NCBI GenBank assembly: GCA_022564055.1
Contig: JADFMD010000017.1
Span: 1-46,676, forward strand
Length of the DNA stretch: 46,676 bases
Origin: Gemmatimonadota bacterium
GTDB lineage: Bacteria > Gemmatimonadota > Gemmatimonadetes > Longimicrobiales > Gaopeijiaceae
Reading direction: 5' to 3'
Part shown: positions 23,543-31,902 of the stretch, one piece after another
Position numbering within the stretch: position 1 is the first letter of the stretch
How the letters are laid out: the number at the start of each line of letters is the position of its first letter
Program-made: the position numbers and the translations under genes
The notes under the pieces: generated by a model
What the model was told of the DNA's origin: nothing
Databases searched by the model: none
Seen by the model: the letters and a program-made list of their open reading frames with translations, nothing else

Positions 23543-24883
23543 CTATGCGTCCTCGGGAAAATCCTCCAAGAGAGCCTTCAGCTCCGCGAGGAACCGCGCG
23601 GCGTCGGCTCCGTCGACGAGCCGATGGTCATAGGCGAGAGAAAAATGCGCCCGCTTCCGGATCGCGATGGCGTCCGTGCCTGTGAGCGGATCCTCGACGA
23701 CCACGGGTCGCTTCTCTATCGCCCCGGTACCGAGAATGGCGGCCGTGCCCAAGGGAATGATGGGCATACCAACAAGCGTACCGAGGACCCCAGGATTGGT
23801 GATGGAGAAAGTCGCACCTTGGATTTCTACAGGAATGAGCTTCCGAGACCGGGCGCGACCAGCAAGGTCGATGATCTTCTTGCCGATCCCCATGAGGCTC
23901 AGTTCGTCCGTGTCGTGTATTACCGGCACGATCAGGCCAGGATCGAGGTCTACCGCTATCCCAAGATTCACGCTGCCGCGATGGATGATGTGGTTACCCG
24001 AAACCGTGCCGTTGATGGCTGGATACCCACGTAACAGCCGCGAGCACGCCCACACCACGAAGGCGGTATAGCTCACCCGCACTCCCTGTTCTGCCCACTG
24101 ACCCTTGTGGGCCGCGCGGATATGATCCACTCGGGAAAAATCGATCTCGATGAAGGAGTGCACGTGGGACGCCACCCTCTTCGCCAACACCATGTGCTCC
24201 GCCGTGAGGCGACGGATCTTGTCCATCGGCTCGACGTGGTCCCCCTTCCGTACCGGGAACTCGGGGTGCTGCACCTCACCGTAGAAGGCCGCCCACAAAT
24301 CCGAGGATGATCCCGAAAAGGCGGGAGTAGTGCGCGCCGGTTGGCCCGTTGCCGCCGTGGTCGCCTCGGTCGCGCCATTCTCAATGAAGTCGAGCATGTC
24401 CTGTTTGGTTACCCGCCCGGCGTAGCCCGTACCCGAAACATCGGCGATCGAGATTCCATGTTCCTCAGCGATCCTCCTCACCACCGGAGTCGAACGGGTC
24501 CGTACCTGCACCTCCGCGGTCGCTGAAAGGCTGCTCTGGGAGACGGTCTGATTCGCCTGGCCATCGGACCCACCATCGGAGTCATCCGCGATGTCCGCGG
24601 GGGCGTCCGCCTCCGCCACGCCGGATGTGATGGCCGCCCCCGCCTCGGTATCGATGTAGGCCATGACCGTGCCGATTTCGACGGTCTCGCCCTCCTGGAT
24701 GCGTACTTCCACGAGGGTACCCGACTCGGGTGCAGGAATCTCGGCGTCGACCTTGTCCGTCGAGATTTCCAGGATCGGCTCGTCTTTCTCGACCGGGTCC
24801 CCGACCTGCTTCAGCCACTTCGAGACCGTACCCTCGGCGATGGATTCACCCATCTGGGGCATGGGAACTTCGATGCGGGCCAT
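23543..24883 (-). CDS. 2-oxoacid dehydrogenase E2, dihydrolipoamide acyltransferase
   Basis: 446 residues. Domain order is lipoyl (residues 1-76, lipoylated Lys44 in EISTDKVDAEI), acidic Ala/Asp/Ser-rich linker, peripheral subunit-binding domain (TPVVRRIAEEHGISIADVSG, then GTGYAGRVTKQDML), second linker, and the catalytic acyltransferase core from about residue 210. The catalytic His-x3-Asp-Gly is in YDHRLVDGADAARFLAEL. A single lipoyl domain and the GVLGTLVGMPIIPLGTAAILG segment fit the pyruvate / branched-chain / 2-oxoglutarate E2 group; which substrate is not decidable without the E1 genes, which are absent here. lipB follows immediately. Confidence 0.92.
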   Translation of the reverse strand: MARIEVPMPQMGESIAEGTVSKWLKQVGDPVEKDEPILEISTDKVDAEIPAPESGTLVEVRIQEGETVEIGTVMAYIDTEAGAAITSGVAEADAPADIADDSDGGSDGQANQTVSQSSLSATAEVQVRTRSTPVVRRIAEEHGISIADVSGTGYAGRVTKQDMLDFIENGATEATTAATGQPARTTPAFSGSSSDLWAAFYGEVQHPEFPVRKGDHVEPMDKIRRLTAEHMVLAKRVASHVHSFIEIDFSRVDHIRAAHKGQWAEQGVRVSYTAFVVWACSRLLRGYPAINGTVSGNHIIHRGSVNLGIAVDLDPGLIVPVIHDTDELSLMGIGKKIIDLAGRARSRKLIPVEIQGATFSITNPGVLGTLVGMPIIPLGTAAILGTGAIEKRPVVVEDPLTGTDAIAIRKRAHFSLAYDHRLVDGADAARFLAELKALLEDFPEDA

Positions 24884-24897
24884 ATCAGCTCGCCCCG

Positions 24898-25281
24898 TCA
24901 GTCGTTCCCGTCGCCAGCTACGGAAGCGTCGGTCGGCTCTCCAGAGGGGTCACCCGCGTCTCCTGTCTGATCGAGCAAGAGCTCAATCGGCTGACCCGCG
25001 GGCGCGGTGGGTACCGCCTCCTGGCGAAGAATCGACTGCGGCACTTGCGCGCGGGACGACATGATTGAGAGGACCAGAGACAGGAGCATGAAAACGGATC
25101 CGGTCGTCCACGTAGCCCTCGTGAGCATGGTCGTGGCCTGGCGTCCGCCCAGGATTCCGTCCGTGGCGGCGGCGCCCCCGCCCATCGCGGCCAGCCCCCC
25201 ACCCTTCCCAGACTGCAAAAGGACCACGACACCCAGAAAAACGCCGTCGAGAATTAGGACCAGCAGCAAGAAAGTGTACAT
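24898..25281 (-). CDS. secG: Preprotein translocase subunit SecG
   Basis: 127 residues. Two TM segments (TFLLLVLILDGVFLGVVVLL and VFMLLSLVLSIMSSRA) with the conserved loop QSGKGGGLAAMGGG between them are diagnostic of SecG, a small subunit of the SecYEG channel. The C-terminal 45 residues are an extended Pro/Asp/Gly-rich tail (LLLDQTGDAGDPSGEPTD), longer than in E. coli SecG. The tpiA-secG neighbourhood is common across bacteria and supports the call. It starts 82 bp after tpiA. Confidence 0.93.
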   Translation of the reverse strand: MYTFLLLVLILDGVFLGVVVLLQSGKGGGLAAMGGGAAATDGILGGRQATTMLTRATWTTGSVFMLLSLVLSIMSSRAQVPQSILRQEAVPTAPAGQPIELLLDQTGDAGDPSGEPTDASVAGDGND

Positions 25282-25363
25282 GAATCGCCCATCGCCCGGG
25301 GTTTGGAATAACCGTTAAACGTCGCCGCCTGACTTTGGGGTGTCAACCAGCAAACCCTTGCAG

Positions 25364-26116
25364 TCAGCAGGCTTCCGCGATCCTCGCGAAGCTTTCAGGG
25401 TCGAGGCTCGCCCCCCCCACCAAAACTCCATCTACGTCCGCCACGGAAAGCAGATCGGCCGCGTTTTCCGGGTTTACGCTACCACCGTAGAGGATGGCCA
25501 CCTCCTGGGCAAAACCGTCGCCGCGGACCTCTTTCAGCCGGCGACGAAGGATGCCATGCGCCTCGGCCACGTCGTCCACCGTCGCCGTCTCTCCGGTGCC
25601 GATAGCCCATACCGGCTCGTAGGCCACGAGAACCGATTTTTTCGCATTCTCGGGAACGCCGAGAAGAGCGGCATCCAACTGCCGGACGATGACTTCTTCC
25701 ACCCGAGCCTCTCGGCGCTCGTCCAGCGTCTCTCCGACACACACCACGGGGGCCAGGCCCTCACCTATCGCGGCAGCCACCTTGCGCTCCACCTGTGCGT
25801 CGGTCTCCCCGAACACGTGTCGCCGCTCCGAGTGGCCCACGAGAGCGAACCGAGCACCCGCCGCCAACGCCATTGCGGCCGAGTGCTCCCCGGTGAACGC
25901 GCCTTTGGGCTCCCAGTGGATATTCTGAATGCCGAGGCTGACCTCAGGACGCCCTCCCCTCGACTCGGCAGCCGCCGGAAGGGAAATCGCGGGAGGAAAA
26001 ATCAAAATCGTCGCCTCCGGGTCGGAAAGCCGTGGGGAAAACTCGCCGAAGAACCGGCGGGTGGCAGCCGGGCCATGATGCATCTTCCAGTTACCGGCGA
26101 TCACCCTGGGTCTCAC
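25364..26116 (-). CDS. tpiA: Triosephosphate isomerase
   Basis: 250 residues. Interconverts dihydroxyacetone phosphate and glyceraldehyde 3-phosphate. Catalytic residues are present: Lys11 in GNWKMH, His95 in VGHSERRH, Glu167 in VAYEPVWAIGTG, and the phosphate-binding loop YGGSVNPENAADLL. Normal length. It is the third of the gap-pgk-tpi glycolytic run, 15 nt after pgk, so co-transcription is near certain. Confidence 0.97.
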   Translation of the reverse strand: MRPRVIAGNWKMHHGPAATRRFFGEFSPRLSDPEATILIFPPAISLPAAAESRGGRPEVSLGIQNIHWEPKGAFTGEHSAAMALAAGARFALVGHSERRHVFGETDAQVERKVAAAIGEGLAPVVCVGETLDERREARVEEVIVRQLDAALLGVPENAKKSVLVAYEPVWAIGTGETATVDDVAEAHGILRRRLKEVRGDGFAQEVAILYGGSVNPENAADLLSVADVDGVLVGGASLDPESFARIAEAC

Positions 26117-26131
26117 CTCATTCCCTCCTGA

Positions 26132-27340
26132 CTAACGGTCCGAAAGAGCCGCGACACCCGGTAATTCTTTGCCGGAGAGGAGTTCGAGGGAAGCGCTGCC
26201 ACCCGTCGAGATGTGGGTGATGCGATCGACGACCCCCGCCGCCACAGCCGCCGCCACGGAATCTCCCCCCCCAACGATGACCGTCGCGCCCCGATCCGCC
26301 GTCGAGGCGGCGGCGCGCGCCACGTCGAAGGTACCCGCTTGGAATGGCTCCAGCTCGAAAACGCCCATCGGCCCGCTCCATATGACGGTGCGGGCCTTCC
26401 CCAGGGCGTCGGCGAAAGATTTCACCGACTGTGGCCCGATATCCCCGATGCGTTCGCCCTCCCTCACTTCGTTGCAGGCAGACACACGGGTAGTCGCTCC
26501 GGACACGAGGCACGGTGCCGTGACCACGTCCACCGGCAACAGAAGCTTGTCCCCGGCCAAATCCATCACGGAACGCGCAGTATCGACCCGGTCTTCTTCC
26601 ACGAGAGAATCACCCACGAACCAGCCCCGCGCCTTGAAGAAGGTGTTGGCCATGGCCCCACCGATGAGCAGCCGGTCCACGGCGTGAAGCAACGCCTCGA
26701 TCGCGTCTATCTTGCTCGAGATTTTCGCGCCGCCGATAATCGCCACGAAAGGATGCTCCGGATCGGCTATGGCATCACAGAGAAAACGGAGCTCCTTCTC
26801 CAACAGAAACCCGGCCACCGCCTCTCCTCCACCGGCCCTTACGGCGTCGGCGATGCCCTTGGTCGAGGCATGCGTGCGGTGGGCGGTTCCAAAGGCGTCA
26901 TTGATGAAGAGTTTCGACCCGAAACTGATCTCCTCTGCCCACGCCGCGTCGTTTCCCCTGTCCTCGGGGCAGAAGCGAGTGTTTTCGAGGAGCAGGACAT
27001 CTCCACGCTCCATCCGTTGCACGGCATCACGTGCGAGGGGGCCAGTGGTCGCTGCGCAAAAATCCACGGGAGACCCGAGGACTTCCTCGAGCTTTCCGGC
27101 CAACGGACGGAGGGAGAGGGCTGGATCCGGTCGCCCTCCGGGTCGGCCCAAATGAGACAGCAGGACCGCCTTCGCCCCCGCCTCCACAAGATACTGAATC
27201 GTGGGCAGGGTTCGGACGAGACGCGTATTCTCGACGACTTCGCCATTCGGATCGAGTGGTAGGTTGTAATCGACCCGCACGACAACGACTTGGTCGGTGA
27301 GGGTCTCCCGGGGACAGTCTTTGAGCGTTTTCTTGGTCAT
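26132..27340 (-). CDS. pgk: Phosphoglycerate kinase
   Basis: 402 residues. Transfers phosphate between 1,3-bisphosphoglycerate and ADP. N-terminal signature VVVRVDYNLPLDPNG, SHLGRPGGRPDPALSL, the hinge region, AIIGGAKISSKIDAI, and the ATP-site end TVIVGGGDSVAAAVAAG and HISTGGSASLELLSGK. Length and motifs are normal. It is 6 bp downstream of gap and 15 bp upstream of tpiA in the same direction. Confidence 0.97.
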   Translation of the reverse strand: MTKKTLKDCPRETLTDQVVVVRVDYNLPLDPNGEVVENTRLVRTLPTIQYLVEAGAKAVLLSHLGRPGGRPDPALSLRPLAGKLEEVLGSPVDFCAATTGPLARDAVQRMERGDVLLLENTRFCPEDRGNDAAWAEEISFGSKLFINDAFGTAHRTHASTKGIADAVRAGGGEAVAGFLLEKELRFLCDAIADPEHPFVAIIGGAKISSKIDAIEALLHAVDRLLIGGAMANTFFKARGWFVGDSLVEEDRVDTARSVMDLAGDKLLLPVDVVTAPCLVSGATTRVSACNEVREGERIGDIGPQSVKSFADALGKARTVIWSGPMGVFELEPFQAGTFDVARAAASTADRGATVIVGGGDSVAAAVAAGVVDRITHISTGGSASLELLSGKELPGVAALSDR

Positions 27341-27346
27341 TCGGGA

Positions 27347-28360
27347 CTACTGCAGCCGCTCGCCGATGTAGGCCGCCAGCTCCACCACCCGTTGCGAGTA
27401 TCCCCATTCGTTGTCATACCAGGAGAGGACCTTCACCAGGCCCCCATCGATGATCTTGGTACTGAGACCATCCACAATGGAGCTATGAGGGTTCCCGGTG
27501 AAGTCGATCGACACGAGCGGCTCGTCACAGAGGTCGAGTATTCCGGCCAGCGAACCGGAGGCGGCCTGCCGGAACGCGTCGTTTACGGCTTCCTCCGTCG
27601 TCTCCGTCTCGAGCTCGGCAACGAGGTCCACCACCGACACGTTCGGCGTCGGAACACGCAGGGCCATCCCGTCTAGTTTGCCCTCGACCTCGGGGATCAC
27701 CAGGGCCGTGGCCTTTGCGGCACCCGTCGTAGTAGGAATCATCGAAAGGGCCGCCGCACGGGCCCGCCGTTTGTCCGAGTGGGGCCCGTCCAACAGGGCC
27801 TGGTCGTTCGTATAGGCGTGCACCGTGTTCATCAATCCTCGACGAAATCCAAATTCCTCCATCAGGACCTTCACCACCGGCGCGAGACAGTTCGTCGTGC
27901 AACTCGCGTTGGAAATGACATGATGCTCCGCCGGATCGTACTTGGCGTGGTTGACGCCCATGACGATCGTGATGTCCTCGTTCTTACCCGGAGCACTGAT
28001 GATCACCTTCTTGGCCCCGGCGTCGAGGTGTTTGGCGGCCTGGTCTCTCTTCGTGAAGAACCCCGTCGACTCGACGACGATATCGACACTCAACTCGGCC
28101 CATGGCAGGGCGGCTGGGTCACGCTCGGATAAGACCTTGATGGCGCGGCCATCGACCTCCAGGCCAGCGTCACTCGCGGTCACTTTCCCGGGAAACACCC
28201 CGTGCACCGAGTCGTACTTCAACAAGTGACCGAGCGTTTCGTTGTCGGTGAGATCGTTCAGGGCGACGATCTCGATCCCGGAATCGTCGGACGCCTGGAC
28301 CGATCGCAAAACGTTACGGCCGATACGGCCAAATCCATTGATGGCAACGCGGATTGGCAT
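27347..28360 (-). CDS. gap: Glyceraldehyde-3-phosphate dehydrogenase, type I
   Basis: 337 residues. NAD-binding [13 protein letters not shown] near the start; catalytic Cys154 in [12 protein letters not shown]; the His and phosphate-binding region around [28 protein letters not shown]-terminal [16 protein letters not shown]. Asp at position 36 of ALNDLTDN fits NAD preference. It starts the gap-pgk-tpi-secG run and is 35 bp after comF. The organism thus groups lower-glycolysis genes in one transcript. Confidence 0.97.
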   Translation of the reverse strand: MPIRVAINGFGRIGRNVLRSVQASDDSGIEIVALNDLTDNETLGHLLKYDSVHGVFPGKVTASDAGLEVDGRAIKVLSERDPAALPWAELSVDIVVESTGFFTKRDQAAKHLDAGAKKVIISAPGKNEDITIVMGVNHAKYDPAEHHVISNASCTTNCLAPVVKVLMEEFGFRRGLMNTVHAYTNDQALLDGPHSDKRRARAAALSMIPTTTGAAKATALVIPEVEGKLDGMALRVPTPNVSVVDLVAELETETTEEAVNDAFRQAASGSLAGILDLCDEPLVSIDFTGNPHSSIVDGLSTKIIDGGLVKVLSWYDNEWGYSQRVVELAAYIGERLQ

Positions 28361-28395
28361 CCACTCGCCTCCTCTTCGTATTACGCTTGATGGGA

Positions 28396-29142
28396 TTATT
28401 CCAAATAGGGTAAGGCACGGGCAAAAGTACTTAGGAAGACCTTCGTCGCCCCCGCCTGGACGAGTGGTCGAGCCGCCTCCATCGCGGTGGATCCGGTTGT
28501 CAGCACATCGTCGACCAGTAGGACTCGGGCACCCGTGAGCGTGGCTCGCGCTTCAGCCCGAACCGCAAACGCTCGCTTGACGTTAGCCCGCCGCGCTGCG
28601 GGGTGCAACCCGACCTGGGTCGCCCCTCCGTGGCGGCGTTCCAATGCGTCGACCAGGGGCATGTCGACCCGGTCCGCGATGGCCTCCGCGAGCAACCGCG
28701 CCTGGTTATATCCGCGGGCTCGGGCTCGGCGGCGAGTGGTCGGAATCGGGACGACGACGTACGGCTCCGACACCAAATCGCGAGGAATCGCACATCGAGC
28801 CATGCGCTCACCCATGAGCCCCGCCAGGGTGCTCCACCCGTCATATTTCAAGCCGTGCACGAGGGCGTTTGCCGGAGGCCGCAAAACGACTGCGAAGGCG
28901 GCGGCCGAAAGCTCTGGGCACCATCCAGCGCATTCGACGCAGGAATCGGCGGCAATGGCGCCTGATCCAACCGGAAATCCGCATCGGGGGCAGCGCGGCC
29001 ACGGGGCGCCCCGAAGGCGGGTGCGGCAAGCACCGCAGACCAACTCCGCCGAACGCTCCAGGGGAAGGTGGTCTCGGCAGCCAAGGCAAACCGCCGGAAG
29101 AAAAAAACCCAGAAGCTCGGTGGCCAGCGCTCGGCCATTCAC
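28396..29142 (-). CDS. ComF-family phosphoribosyltransferase-like protein
   Basis: 248 residues from GTG 29142, which overlaps the aroE stop as GTGA. The N-terminal third has CLGC, CGAC, CPRC and CVEC pairs, forming the double zinc ribbon typical of ComF. The C-terminal part is a type I phosphoribosyltransferase fold with the PRPP loop [19 protein letters not shown]. ComF proteins take part in DNA uptake in naturally competent bacteria, but the family is also found without competence genes, and none are visible here. Confidence 0.88.
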   Translation of the reverse strand: MNGRALATELLGFFLPAVCLGCRDHLPLERSAELVCGACRTRLRGAPWPRCPRCGFPVGSGAIAADSCVECAGWCPELSAAAFAVVLRPPANALVHGLKYDGWSTLAGLMGERMARCAIPRDLVSEPYVVVPIPTTRRRARARGYNQARLLAEAIADRVDMPLVDALERRHGGATQVGLHPAARRANVKRAFAVRAEARATLTGARVLLVDDVLTTGSTAMEAARPLVQAGATKVFLSTFARALPYLE

Positions 29143-29990
29143 GCGCGGCTGTGCCCAGACAGGGCGGCTTCCAAGGCGCGTCTCATAGCGTCGATCGGAG
29201 CGGGCTCGCCCCACCAGCGTTCGAAGGACACGGCGCCCTGGTGCACGAGCATCTCTCCTCCATCCACGGCGGGAATCCCGAGGCGTTTGGCCGCCGTCAC
29301 GAATGGCGTTTGGCCGGGGCCATAGACGAGATCGATTACGGCACCCGCGCGGGACAGGCGTTCCAGGTCGAGTGGGAGCTCGTCGTCGCTGCCAAGCCCG
29401 AGGCGGGTCGTATTCACAACCAAATCGAAGTCGCCTGCATCCACATCAGACCGACTCTCGGCCACGCGTACCCGATCCCCGCCAATCCTACGCGCCACCG
29501 CTCGGGCCCGCTCAACCGTCCGATTGAGAAGCAATACGTCCTCGGCCTGAGCATCTACAAGGCTGAGCAGCGCCGCGCGGGCCGCGCCTCCCGCCCCGAG
29601 CATGAGCACCCGGTAGCCCGCTGGGCTACCGCCGAGAAAGTTCCGCAGTGCTCGCCCGAAGCCCTCGACGTCCGTGTTGTCCCCACAGAGCTTTCCATCC
29701 TCGCCCCAAAACGTGTTACACGCCCCCGTCCGACGGACGGCCTCGGACGGTTTGTCGAGGACCGAAGCAGCTTTTTCCTTATGGGGAAGGGTGACGTTTC
29801 CTCCGCCTCCGGCCCCGCCGAGGCCCAACATGAACCCGACCATCCGGTCGGCATCGCAGTGCAGCGCAACGTAAGCCCCATCGACCCCGGCCTCCTGAAA
29901 AGCCGCGTTCTGAATCACGGGCGAAAGCGAGTGCTCAACCGGATCACCCAGAATAACGAACACCCGCGTTTGGGCCGTCAGGGGGCTCAC
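29139..29990 (-). CDS. aroE: Shikimate dehydrogenase
   Basis: 283 residues from GTG 29990 (overlapping the phosphatase stop as GTGA). Reduces 3-dehydroshikimate with NADPH in aromatic amino-acid synthesis. Substrate-site motifs: GDPVEHSLSPVIQNAAF, NVTLPHKE with the catalytic Lys, ACNTFWG and GDNTDVEGF with the catalytic Asp. NADP site: MLGAGGAARAALLSL and NRTVERA. C-terminal DGGEMLVHQGAVSFERW is standard. An upstream ATG in the same frame would overlap the phosphatase gene and was not used. Confidence 0.95.
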   Translation of the reverse strand: MSPLTAQTRVFVILGDPVEHSLSPVIQNAAFQEAGVDGAYVALHCDADRMVGFMLGLGGAGGGGNVTLPHKEKAASVLDKPSEAVRRTGACNTFWGEDGKLCGDNTDVEGFGRALRNFLGGSPAGYRVLMLGAGGAARAALLSLVDAQAEDVLLLNRTVERARAVARRIGGDRVRVAESRSDVDAGDFDLVVNTTRLGLGSDDELPLDLERLSRAGAVIDLVYGPGQTPFVTAAKRLGIPAVDGGEMLVHQGAVSFERWWGEPAPIDAMRRALEAALSGHSRA

Positions 29991-30493
29991 GGAGCGGCCT
30001 CGTTTTTCGGATGGAGGAAATCGGCGTCGACACGTCCGAGCGCGGCCTCGACCAAGCCCTCGAGCGACGCCAGGCATTCACGGTAGGCTTGCGCGTCTCC
30101 ACCGAAGGGGTCGGGGACCCCGGGTCCGCCGGATTTCTCATCTCCCACGGAAAAGTCGGCGAGCATCCACACCTTGCCATGGCCCCCGAGGGCCTCGGCG
30201 GCATCGGCGTGGTGCGGTCCCATGGTGAGGATAAGGCTGGCCCAAGCCACCAGCTCCGTGTCCAGCGGTGTGGTCCGATGTCCCTCCAGGCTGAGCCCGC
30301 CCGACTCGGCCGCGACCCGAGCTCCCTCGCTGGCCTCATCGCCCCGGGCCGCCGAGACGCCCGCCGATCGGATTTCTACGTCGTCCCAGCCCCGCCGCTC
30401 CGCCGAACGTTCGGCGATCGCCTGAGCCAACGGACTCCGGCACGTGTTGCCCGTGCACACGAACAGGAGTCTGAAGTCGGCCTGATCTTTCAT
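29987..30493 (-). CDS. Low-molecular-weight phosphatase, protein-arginine-phosphatase-like (YwlE type)
   Basis: 168 residues from ATG 30493, 1 nt after the sua5 stop. The P-loop is CTGNTCRSP (Cys13, Arg19), and the general acid is in PDPFGG. The Thr in CTGNT is the residue that gives Bacillus YwlE its preference for phospho-arginine; most tyrosine phosphatases have Ile or Leu there. Position directly after a sua5 gene recalls the ywlC-ywlE neighbourhood of Firmicutes. Substrate is inferred; no protein-arginine kinase gene is in the window. Confidence 0.85.
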   Translation of the reverse strand: MKDQADFRLLFVCTGNTCRSPLAQAIAERSAERRGWDDVEIRSAGVSAARGDEASEGARVAAESGGLSLEGHRTTPLDTELVAWASLILTMGPHHADAAEALGGHGKVWMLADFSVGDEKSGGPGVPDPFGGDAQAYRECLASLEGLVEAALGRVDADFLHPKNEAAP

Positions 30494-30494
30494 G

Positions 30495-31157
30495 TCATTT
30501 CCGGTCATGGATTCCAGGAAGTACGCACCGAACCCGCCCAAGAGGAATCGTGCCTTCTCGTAAAACCACTGGCTCTGGCCCCGAGCAATCGATGATAGTG
30601 GACGGCGGAGAGGGCTCGAGGACTCCCCCGTCGAGAACCCACAAATCCTCTCCGGCCCCGGCCGCGAGAGCAGCGCTCAGAGCACCCTGGGCATCCAAGG
30701 CTGGAGCCTCGCCGGACCGATTGGCACTGGTTGATAAAATGGGGCCACCGATTCCCGAGACCAAATCTCGAACCAACGGGTGGGGGCTCACGCGGACCGC
30801 GACGCCCCCGTCCGCTCCTCTGACCCCCTCCGGATACCGGGCCCTCGGGTCCGCCAAAACAAGCGTGACGGAGCCCGGCCAGAAGACGGCTGCCAACTCG
30901 ATCGCCTCGGGCGTCCAGGTCAGATCACTCACTGCCTCCGTGTCCTCAACCAAGAGCAGCATGGGCTTCGCCGCTTCACGCTTCTTGAGTGCCCGGAGTT
31001 TCTTGATGACCGCGGGGGTCGGTAGGCCGCCAAATCCGTACACCGTTTCCGTCGGATACGCCAGCAAACCTCCCAGCCTCAGGTGGTGCAGCACGGCGTC
31101 GAGGGTATCTGGCGCCCGTGTGCCCTCCCGGAAATCAACCACTCTGAGAGCTGCCAC
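30495..31157 (-). CDS. Threonylcarbamoyl-AMP synthase (Sua5/YrdC/TsaC family)
   Basis: 220 residues. Makes threonylcarbamoyl-AMP from Thr, bicarbonate and ATP for the t6A37 tRNA modification. The family opening GGLLAYPTETVYGFGGLPT is clear, followed by LRALKKREAAKPMLLLVED, FWPGSVTLVLAD, VAVRVSPHPLVRDLV and ISTSANRSGEAP. Ends with the strand TIIDCSGPEPVVLREG. Only the catalytic domain is present; there is no C-terminal Sua5 domain. It starts 4 bp after ispD and abuts the phosphatase. Confidence 0.93.
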   Translation of the reverse strand: MAALRVVDFREGTRAPDTLDAVLHHLRLGGLLAYPTETVYGFGGLPTPAVIKKLRALKKREAAKPMLLLVEDTEAVSDLTWTPEAIELAAVFWPGSVTLVLADPRARYPEGVRGADGGVAVRVSPHPLVRDLVSGIGGPILSTSANRSGEAPALDAQGALSAALAAGAGEDLWVLDGGVLEPSPPSTIIDCSGPEPVVLREGTIPLGRVRCVLPGIHDRK

Positions 31158-31161
31158 GCCG

Positions 31162-31902
31162 TCAGAGAGTGGTGGGGGGTTCTTCAGGGGCGGACAACAT
31201 CAAGCGCGCCATCTCGAGATCCTCCGGCCGGGTGATCTTCAGATTGTCCGCCGACGACTCGACCATCACCACCCGGCCTCCTAGCCTCTCCACGAGAGCC
31301 GCGTCGTCGGTCGCGGGAAAATCCTCCGCGAAGGCCCGGCGGTACGCGGCCATGATCACATCGAGCGGAAACGCCTGAGGCGTCTGGGCGTGCCAGAGGC
31401 GCGACCGATCCGGCGTGGCCACCACCACGCCGTCTTCGTCGACCTCTTTCATCGTGTCGACTGCCGGCACACCGGCAACGCCGCACGCTCCGCGCTCCGC
31501 GACCGCGATACAGCGTCCGACGACCTCTCGAGACACCAACGGACGTGCTCCGTCGTGGACTACGGCCACATCGAGCCCGTCCGACAGCTCCTGAAGGCCT
31601 GCCCAAACGGAGTCCCGCCGCGTCTCGCCACCGGCGACCACACGGATTCTCCGATCGGCTTCGATCAACCAGGCGGGGGGGGACTCGGCATGATCGGGTG
31701 AAAGAGAAACGATCACCTCCTGCACCGCAGGGTGATCGAGAAAAGGCCTCAAGGCCCGCATCAAAACCGGCTCACCGCAGAGCTCGAGAAACGGCTTGGC
31801 CAACCCTCCCATGCGCTGCCCGCACCCCGCTGCCGGCACCACCACACCGACCTTGAGCTCTCCCTCCTCCGAATCGGATGCGTCGCCGGAAGGCGGGCTC
31901 AC
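31162..31902 (-). CDS. ispD: 2-C-methyl-D-erythritol 4-phosphate cytidylyltransferase
   Basis: 246 residues. Adds CMP to methylerythritol phosphate in the MEP isoprenoid pathway. CTP-binding start VVPAAGCGQRMGGLAKPFLE, then EVIVSLSPDH, VAGGETRRDSVWAGLQ, VVHDGARPLVSREVV and the C-terminal MVESSADNLKITRPEDLEMA. Ten to fifteen extra residues precede the first strand. The ATG overlaps the dnaB stop as ATGA. No ispF is fused or adjacent. Confidence 0.95.
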   Translation of the reverse strand: MSPPSGDASDSEEGELKVGVVVPAAGCGQRMGGLAKPFLELCGEPVLMRALRPFLDHPAVQEVIVSLSPDHAESPPAWLIEADRRIRVVAGGETRRDSVWAGLQELSDGLDVAVVHDGARPLVSREVVGRCIAVAERGACGVAGVPAVDTMKEVDEDGVVVATPDRSRLWHAQTPQAFPLDVIMAAYRRAFAEDFPATDDAALVERLGGRVVMVESSADNLKITRPEDLEMARLMLSAPEEPPTTL

